From assembly GCA_002787535.1 (NCBI GenBank), contig PCXB01000076.1:18512-82511 (forward strand): a stretch of DNA of 64,000 nucleotides, in the 5' to 3' direction. Positions within the stretch are counted from its first letter, which is position 1. Each line of letters begins with the position of its first letter. The stretch comes from Deltaproteobacteria bacterium CG11_big_fil_rev_8_21_14_0_20_45_16 (GTDB lineage Bacteria; Bdellovibrionota; UBA2394). Shown piece by piece: positions 57,211 to 64,000 of the stretch. Made by a program: the position numbers and the translations under genes. The notes below the pieces were generated by a model. It ran no database searches, was not told the origin of the DNA, and saw nothing but the letters and a program-made list of their open reading frames with translations.

Positions 57211-57795
57211 ATGGAAGCGAAGACTAATATGAAACCGATGGTTGGCAGTGAAGAACGTCTAACGAAAATTGAGCGTGGTCTTGAGCAATTGCGCACGCTT
57301 TATGACCAATACTTTGCCGGCGTCAATAAGGTCCTGCCACAAAACGAACATATAGACATTCAAAAGCAATTGCAGATTTTTCCGATATCAGAGCTTAGAT
57401 CAACTTCACAAAAATTTCGCTACACAAATCTCAAAGCTCGGTACGCTCAACTTAATACGCTTTGGAGCAAGGTTATCAAACAAATTGAAGAGGGTACCTA
57501 CGCAAGGGAACAAAACCTCAACCGACTTAGGTCGAAACAAGAGGACCCCTCTACGCTTGAGAAGACGTCAGGGAATTTAAACTCGGCGGTTAATAAACAG
57601 GCTAAAGCTCTTGAAAGCCTGTATGAAAAAATTACGGCAACAAAATCTAAAGCACCTAATAAAGAAAAATTTATGGCAATGCTAGAAAAGCAGATTGAAG
57701 TTTATAAAGAAAAAAACCCGGGGAAGAAATTCCAATTTAGATTGGCCAAAGATGACAAGGGTCATCTTCAAATCAAAATTGAAAGCAAGAAATAA
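57211..57795 (+). CDS. Conserved hypothetical coiled-coil protein
   Basis: Charged helical ORF, ERLTKIERGLEQLRTLYDQYFAGVNKVLPQ... Confidence 0.6.
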   Translation: MEAKTNMKPMVGSEERLTKIERGLEQLRTLYDQYFAGVNKVLPQNEHIDIQKQLQIFPISELRSTSQKFRYTNLKARYAQLNTLWSKVIKQIEEGTYAREQNLNRLRSKQEDPSTLEKTSGNLNSAVNKQAKALESLYEKITATKSKAPNKEKFMAMLEKQIEVYKEKNPGKKFQFRLAKDDKGHLQIKIESKK

Positions 57796-57798
57796 CGC

Positions 57799-58055
57799 CT
57801 AAGACTCTGTATCCGAAACTTTCGGGCATAGAATTGCAACCTTAGAACCTTCGACTTTCAGTAAGCCCTCATTCACCCATACTTTCTTTTGAAGTTGTCC
57901 GGCGTTCTTAATTAAAATTGGCCCCTTTTCGACAAAAGTAATCAAGTCGGCATGCCGGTCCAGAATATTTAGTTCCCCCCTGAAAGCACGGACGACTAGG
58001 TCGTCACAATCTCCCTCAAAAACTATCTTTTCCGGTGTCGCAATCTGCAGTTTCA

Positions 58056-58056
<1 letters not shown>
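57799..58056 (-). CDS. atpC: ATP synthase epsilon subunit, short form (85 aa)
   Basis: MKLQIATPEKIVFEGDCDDLVVRAFRGELNILDRHADLITFVEKGPI; N-terminal beta domain only. Confidence 0.92.
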
Positions 58057-59531
<1,475 letters not shown>

Positions 59532-60395
59532 TTAGGCTGAGACCGCCTCTGCACCACCGATAATTTCCATTAACTCTTTCGTAATAGCAGCTTGCCGCGC
59601 GCGATTCATATCCAAGGTTAAGCGACCGATCATATCTCGCGCATTTCTCGTAGCCGAATCCATAGCCGCCATTCGAGCGGCATGCTCCGATGCCAAAGAT
59701 TCAATCACCATTCGATACAATTTAAACCGAACGAGAAGCGGTAAAAGTCTGTCCAACATTTCCCCCCCCGTAGGCTCCATAATAAAATTCGACAATTCCG
59801 CATCCGTCTCGCCAAGCATGCTCTCAATGGGAAGTGGTAACAGACATTCCTGTTTAGCGTTTTGAACCAGCGCGGACTGAAATTCGCTATAGAATACTTC
59901 AACTCTATCAAAGATCTTTGACTCAAAAGATGTTTTCAAAGTCTCTGCGATCGATTCGATGTACTCGTAACTGCCAATTTTCATTAGATCCAGATGAGTG
60001 GAGTGAACTTTAACTCCCCTCTTCGAAAAGAAATCTCGAGCTTTTTTACCAAGCGCAATGAGTTCGATGTTTTCATGCGAATGCACCTTAAGATACTGAG
60101 AAACCTTCTTAAATAAATTTGCATTTAAGCTTCCACAAAGCCCGCGATCCGTTGACACAACAACCAGTCCAATCCGCGGTCCATCGCGCTTTTCCGTTAA
60201 GTCTGATTGATAGTCAAAATCTCGCAAAATACCCGCTACAATACCAGAAAGTTGCTTCTCATAAGGACGTGAACTTTGTGCTCGTTCCTGAGCGCGACGT
60301 AATTTCGCTGCCGAGACCATTTTCATGGCCTTGGTAATTTTTTGCGTATTCTTAACGCTCGAAATTCGTTTTCGAATGAACTTCAACGAAGGCAT
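59532..60395 (-). CDS. atpG: ATP synthase gamma subunit
   Basis: IRKRISSVKNTQKITKAMKMVSAAKLRRAQ, STDRGLCGSLNANLFK, ATRNARDMIGRLTLDMNRARQAAITKELMEIIGGAEA. Confidence 0.97.
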   Translation of the reverse strand: MPSLKFIRKRISSVKNTQKITKAMKMVSAAKLRRAQERAQSSRPYEKQLSGIVAGILRDFDYQSDLTEKRDGPRIGLVVVSTDRGLCGSLNANLFKKVSQYLKVHSHENIELIALGKKARDFFSKRGVKVHSTHLDLMKIGSYEYIESIAETLKTSFESKIFDRVEVFYSEFQSALVQNAKQECLLPLPIESMLGETDAELSNFIMEPTGGEMLDRLLPLLVRFKLYRMVIESLASEHAARMAAMDSATRNARDMIGRLTLDMNRARQAAITKELMEIIGGAEAVSA

Positions 60396-60397
60396 TC

Positions 60398-61918
60398 TTA
60401 TTCACCACTTTTCTTGAACTGATTGGTTTTGAAATCTTGAATGGCGGCGTTCAGTGTTGATTTCAGGCTATCGTCTAAGACTTTCTTTGTTCGGATGTCA
60501 TCTAAAAGCCCTTGGTGACGATTTTCCAAATACGAAAAGAATTCTGACTCGAATCGCTGAACATCCTGAACATCAATGTCATCCAAATGTCCGTTAATTC
60601 CCGCAAATATGCTAACAACTTGCTTTTCCACAGCCGTCGGCGAATATTGCCCCTGCTTCAAAAGCTCCACTAAGCGAGCGCCTCGTCTTAGCTGTTGCTG
60701 AGTAGCCTGATCCAGGTCGCTGCCGAACTGAGCAAAAGATTCCAACTCACGATACTGCGCCAAATTTAAACGCAGGCTACCCGCAACAGATTTCATAGCT
60801 TTTATTTGCGCATTGCCGCCGACTCGAGATACCGAGAGGCCAACATTAATCGCTGGGCGGATACCGGAGTAAAATAAATCCGTTTCCAAAAAGATCTGTC
60901 CATCGGTTATCGAAATTACATTGGTTGGAATATAGGCTGAAACATCTCCCGCTTGAGTTTCAATAATCGGAAGCGCTGTGAGTGATCCACCGCCTCGTTC
61001 TTTATTAAGCTTGCAGGCGCGCTCCAATAATCGAGAGTGAAGATAAAAGACATCTCCAGGGTAGGCTTCCCGTCCAGGTGGTCGTCGCAACAAGAGTGAC
61101 AACTGGCGATAAGCGACAGCCTGTTTAGAAAGATCGTCGTAAATAATCAGGGCATGTCGTCCGGAATCTCTAAAGTATTCCGCCATGGCACATCCGGAAT
61201 AAGGTGCCAAAAATTGAAGTGGAGCTGATGCTGCAGCTGGGGCTGATATGACAGTCGTATAAGCCATAGCGCCATAGCGTTCTAACTTTCCAACGACCTG
61301 AGCTACTGTGGATTGCTTTTGGCCAATCGCCACATAGAAACAGTAAACATCCTGGCCTTTTTGGTTGATGATAGTATCAATGGCAATCGCGGTCTTTCCA
61401 GTCTGACGATCTCCAATAATTAGCTCACGCTGTCCACGTCCGATGGGAATCATTCCATCGATCGCCTTAATACCGGTCTGAAGCGGCTCATTAACACTTT
61501 GTCGTGGAACAATTCCGGGAGCCTTGTTTTCGATGGGTCGGCGTTTGTCTGTTTTCAACGGACCCTTTCCATCGATTGCATTACCAAGGGCGTCTACAAC
61601 TCGCCCCAATAAAGCCTCACCCACAGGAACTGAGGCAATTTCACCAGTACGCTTGATACTGTCGCCCTCAGCAATAGTTTCGTAATCGCCAAGAATAGCG
61701 ATACCAACATTCGTACTATCGAGGTTAAGAACCAGGCCTTTCACACCATTTGAAAATTCAACCAACTCTCCTGCTACGGCTGAATCCAATCCATATACTC
61801 GAGCAATACCATCACTGGCCGAGATGACCGTTCCCGTGTCTTTTGATTCCAGCACACGCTCGAACTTTCGGATTTTTGATTTTAAGATTTCACTGATTTC
61901 TTCTGCTCGAATTGCCAT
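60398..61918 (-). CDS. atpA: ATP synthase alpha subunit
   Basis: [43 protein letters not shown]. Confidence 0.98.
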   Translation of the reverse strand: MAIRAEEISEILKSKIRKFERVLESKDTGTVISASDGIARVYGLDSAVAGELVEFSNGVKGLVLNLDSTNVGIAILGDYETIAEGDSIKRTGEIASVPVGEALLGRVVDALGNAIDGKGPLKTDKRRPIENKAPGIVPRQSVNEPLQTGIKAIDGMIPIGRGQRELIIGDRQTGKTAIAIDTIINQKGQDVYCFYVAIGQKQSTVAQVVGKLERYGAMAYTTVISAPAAASAPLQFLAPYSGCAMAEYFRDSGRHALIIYDDLSKQAVAYRQLSLLLRRPPGREAYPGDVFYLHSRLLERACKLNKERGGGSLTALPIIETQAGDVSAYIPTNVISITDGQIFLETDLFYSGIRPAINVGLSVSRVGGNAQIKAMKSVAGSLRLNLAQYRELESFAQFGSDLDQATQQQLRRGARLVELLKQGQYSPTAVEKQVVSIFAGINGHLDDIDVQDVQRFESEFFSYLENRHQGLLDDIRTKKVLDDSLKSTLNAAIQDFKTNQFKKSGE

Positions 61919-61946
61919 TTTCAACCTTTCAGTTTCTATTAAATTC

Positions 61947-62495
61947 CTACGCTAAGATTTGTTTTTCCAAAGCTCGAAGTTGCGATCGGACGCTAGCATC
62001 GAAAGTCCGACCGGGGGCCTTTGCGATGAATCCCCCCAAGATTGCTGGATTGCTTTTGATTTGAATGTTTGCCTTACGCTTCCACTGTGCTTCCAAAAGA
62101 ATTTTGATATCCTCCAGAACCTTTTCACTAGGCTCTTTCGCACACTCCAAAATAATGCTCATCTCCCCAGAAGCCTCTTCAACAGCCTTACTGTACTCCT
62201 CGATAATCTCGGCCAGGCATCCCATTCGATCGGCCTCCACAAGAAGCTTTAAAAACCGAAATGTTGAGGGAAGTTTTGACTCCAAAGCCTTTAGAACTTC
62301 CATTTTCTCTTCCTTACGAAGACTGGGATTCACAAAAAAACTGCTCAACTCTTTATCGGACTTCAAGGCTGATTCAAAAATTTTCAATTCCAGAACTACT
62401 TGCTGAGCTTTAATAGGAGTTTCTCCCTCAGTTTCATGACTCAACTGAAACAAGCTCTGAGCATAGCGTCTAGCCACTTGCTGATTAAGACGCAT
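61947..62495 (-). CDS. atpH: ATP synthase delta subunit
   Basis: [46 protein letters not shown]. Confidence 0.92.
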   Translation of the reverse strand: MRLNQQVARRYAQSLFQLSHETEGETPIKAQQVVLELKIFESALKSDKELSSFFVNPSLRKEEKMEVLKALESKLPSTFRFLKLLVEADRMGCLAEIIEEYSKAVEEASGEMSIILECAKEPSEKVLEDIKILLEAQWKRKANIQIKSNPAILGGFIAKAPGRTFDASVRSQLRALEKQILA

Positions 62496-62970
62496 AATTC
62501 TTCGTCCCTTCAACTGTCTCCGCTTGAAGCACCTGGGCAATCCATTGGTCACCCTTTTTGTCCATTCGGTCTTCAATCTTCATTTTGGCTTTTGCCATGG
62601 CAATCTCCAAGAGCTCGCTCTCGATGTCCCGTTTGGCCTGATTATAAGATTGATTTACTTTAAGCTCTGAATCTCGACGTAGTTTTTCAATAAATATCTC
62701 TGTCTCGCGCTTAATTTTTTTTGCTTCGCGATCAAGATCACGGCCAGCATCTTCTCGTAGTGTGCCAATATGGGAATTGAGTTGATTCACCTTTTCCCTA
62801 ATACTGTCGTATTCATCTTTTACTTTAGCGAGATCCGCTTCGGCTGACTTCATATTGGACTCAATTTTCTCGCGTTGAGTCTGAAAATAGGTGTGCAACT
62901 TCTTTCGGCTCAAAAAGTAAATGACGGCCATGAGTACAAAAAGATTAATTCCTTTTAGCAAAAGCTCCAT
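62485..62970 (-). CDS. atpF: ATP synthase b subunit
   Basis: N-terminal TM then long charged helix; between b' and delta genes. Confidence 0.88.
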   Translation of the reverse strand: MELLLKGINLFVLMAVIYFLSRKKLHTYFQTQREKIESNMKSAEADLAKVKDEYDSIREKVNQLNSHIGTLREDAGRDLDREAKKIKRETEIFIEKLRRDSELKVNQSYNQAKRDIESELLEIAMAKAKMKIEDRMDKKGDQWIAQVLQAETVEGTKNYAS

Positions 62971-62978
62971 ACTCTCCT

Positions 62979-63413
62979 CTATAGCCGAACCATTCGCGTA
63001 TTGATGATGGCCTCAATAATGTCATCCCCAAGTTTTGAACCCAAATCCGGCAGGGTCCTTCTTAGGGTTTCCAGCTGCTCATTCAACGCCTCTTGATGTT
63101 GTGAAAACTTCTCCTTGTTTTCTCTTTTCACATCATGAGTAGCTTTCGCAGCCTCGTCTTGCAGTTGCTTCATCGCCCTTTGGCGCTGAACATCCAACTC
63201 CGACTTGATCGATTCCATCTCATGAGCATATCGAGATTTTAATTGAGCAATTTCTTGAAGCATCTCCACGGATGACTGCTGCCGTCCCAAAGTCAGAGCC
63301 TCGCGTCTCCTCAAAAGTTTCAGCACAGGATCGAAGTATAGTTTCTTCAATACGACAATGAGACCTAAGTAGATCGCGAGATGGATCAGAATCAAAATTG
63401 GGCTAAAATTCAT
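62979..63413 (-). CDS. ATP synthase b' subunit (second b-type subunit)
   Basis: N-terminal TM FSPILILIHLAIYLGLIVVLKKLYFDPVLKLLRRRE + coiled coil; precedes atpF. Confidence 0.85.
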   Translation of the reverse strand: MNFSPILILIHLAIYLGLIVVLKKLYFDPVLKLLRRREALTLGRQQSSVEMLQEIAQLKSRYAHEMESIKSELDVQRQRAMKQLQDEAAKATHDVKRENKEKFSQHQEALNEQLETLRRTLPDLGSKLGDDIIEAIINTRMVRL

Positions 63414-63440
63414 AAACGGATGGCTTCCGGAGCCAACTTT

Positions 63441-63468
63441 TCTTAACGAATCCGGCCTTATGAGTCAA
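63441..63468 (-). promoter_or_regulatory. Candidate sigma70-like promoter of the ATP synthase operon
   Basis: Minus strand TTGACT - 16 nt - TTAAGA upstream of the b' gene. Confidence 0.35.
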
Positions 63469-63527
63469 AGAAATCGATGCTTAGAATAATTTCATGAAAT
63501 TGACATAATCCCCGTATATCTCAAGAG

Positions 63528-63956
63528 CTAAGAAGATTTTCCGAGTTGCGCTTTATCATCCGTAAAATTAACGATATGCGTCTTGGGCGCCTCCAGACTT
63601 GAGTCTCTAAGTGAGCTCATATCAAGCTGGCCATCAATCAGCGCGCCGCTAGTAACAACCAGATCCTTGGTCTGAACTTCCCCATGTATTTTGCCGGTGG
63701 AATGTACAACCAACTGATCGCGGGCCAGAATTTTACCCTTAAAATCCCCACCCACTTCTAGAATTCCAACTTGAATGGTGGCATCTACACGAGCGCCCTC
63801 ACCAATTATCAAATGATCGTGGGAGAAAATTTCACCTTGAAAGACGCCGTCGATCCGAACGACTCCTTCAAAAGATAGCTTACCCTGAAACTCGCATCCC
63901 TTATCGAGAAGCGTGATAGTCTCCGGATGATCGTTAGTTTTTCGTATTGCGGCCAT
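63528..63956 (-). CDS. Bactofilin (polymer-forming cytoskeletal protein)
   Basis: CEFQGKLSFEGVVRIDGVFQGEIFSHDHLIIGEGARVDATIQVGILEVGGDFKGKILARDQLVVHSTGKIHGEVQTKDLVV beta-helix repeats. Confidence 0.92.
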   Translation of the reverse strand: MAAIRKTNDHPETITLLDKGCEFQGKLSFEGVVRIDGVFQGEIFSHDHLIIGEGARVDATIQVGILEVGGDFKGKILARDQLVVHSTGKIHGEVQTKDLVVTSGALIDGQLDMSSLRDSSLEAPKTHIVNFTDDKAQLGKSS

Positions 63957-64000
63957 GTCTTATTGTATCAACAATTCGGTTGAAGTCGTCAGGCGTCAAG

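Overview
This 64-kb window is a dense bacterial chromosomal segment, most likely from a Bdellovibrionota or delta-proteobacterial-type organism. The lineage is inferred from gene content only: a split b'/b ATP synthase operon, CarD, an FHA-CpaF ATPase and a bactofilin. Nearly all ORFs are housekeeping genes: serC, tsaC, mnmD/mnmC, valS, phnCDE, sodB, folE, gloB, ppc, mpg/ogt, rnhA-smpB-rsmA-tsaD, cpoB-pal, comEC, uvrC-uvrB-gltX-ispF-ispD-carD, purE/purK, tRNA-Arg(TCT), trmB, hpnH, gcvT-H-PA-PB, a tonB-like gene, an FHA-cpaF gene, atpC-D-G-A-H-F-F' and a bactofilin. I saw no mobile element, CRISPR array, rRNA or obvious defence system, and no clear-cut new multi-gene system. The most interesting signals are architectural. 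(1) All 15 convergent junctions are overlapping or separated by no more than 14 nt; three have interlocked stop codons in TTAA/CTAG, and one is a trmB ORF running antisense into tRNA-Arg. (2) The cpoB start codon lies inside the 3' arm of an intrinsic-terminator hairpin after pal. (3) ogt and an esterase gene are head-to-head with start codons overlapping in one CATG. (4) The RNase HI has a C-terminal rather than N-terminal hybrid-binding-like domain. (5) The ATP synthase epsilon subunit lacks the inhibitory C-terminal helices. (6) Two unrelated exported proteins share a C-terminal GCS-TM-basic tail, one together with a dockerin/EF-hand-like motif. (7) A near-perfect dyad precedes a padR gene. 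(8) An orphan FHA-CpaF ATPase is paired with a 66-aa lipoprotein. All assignments come from reading the sequence; no database search was run.
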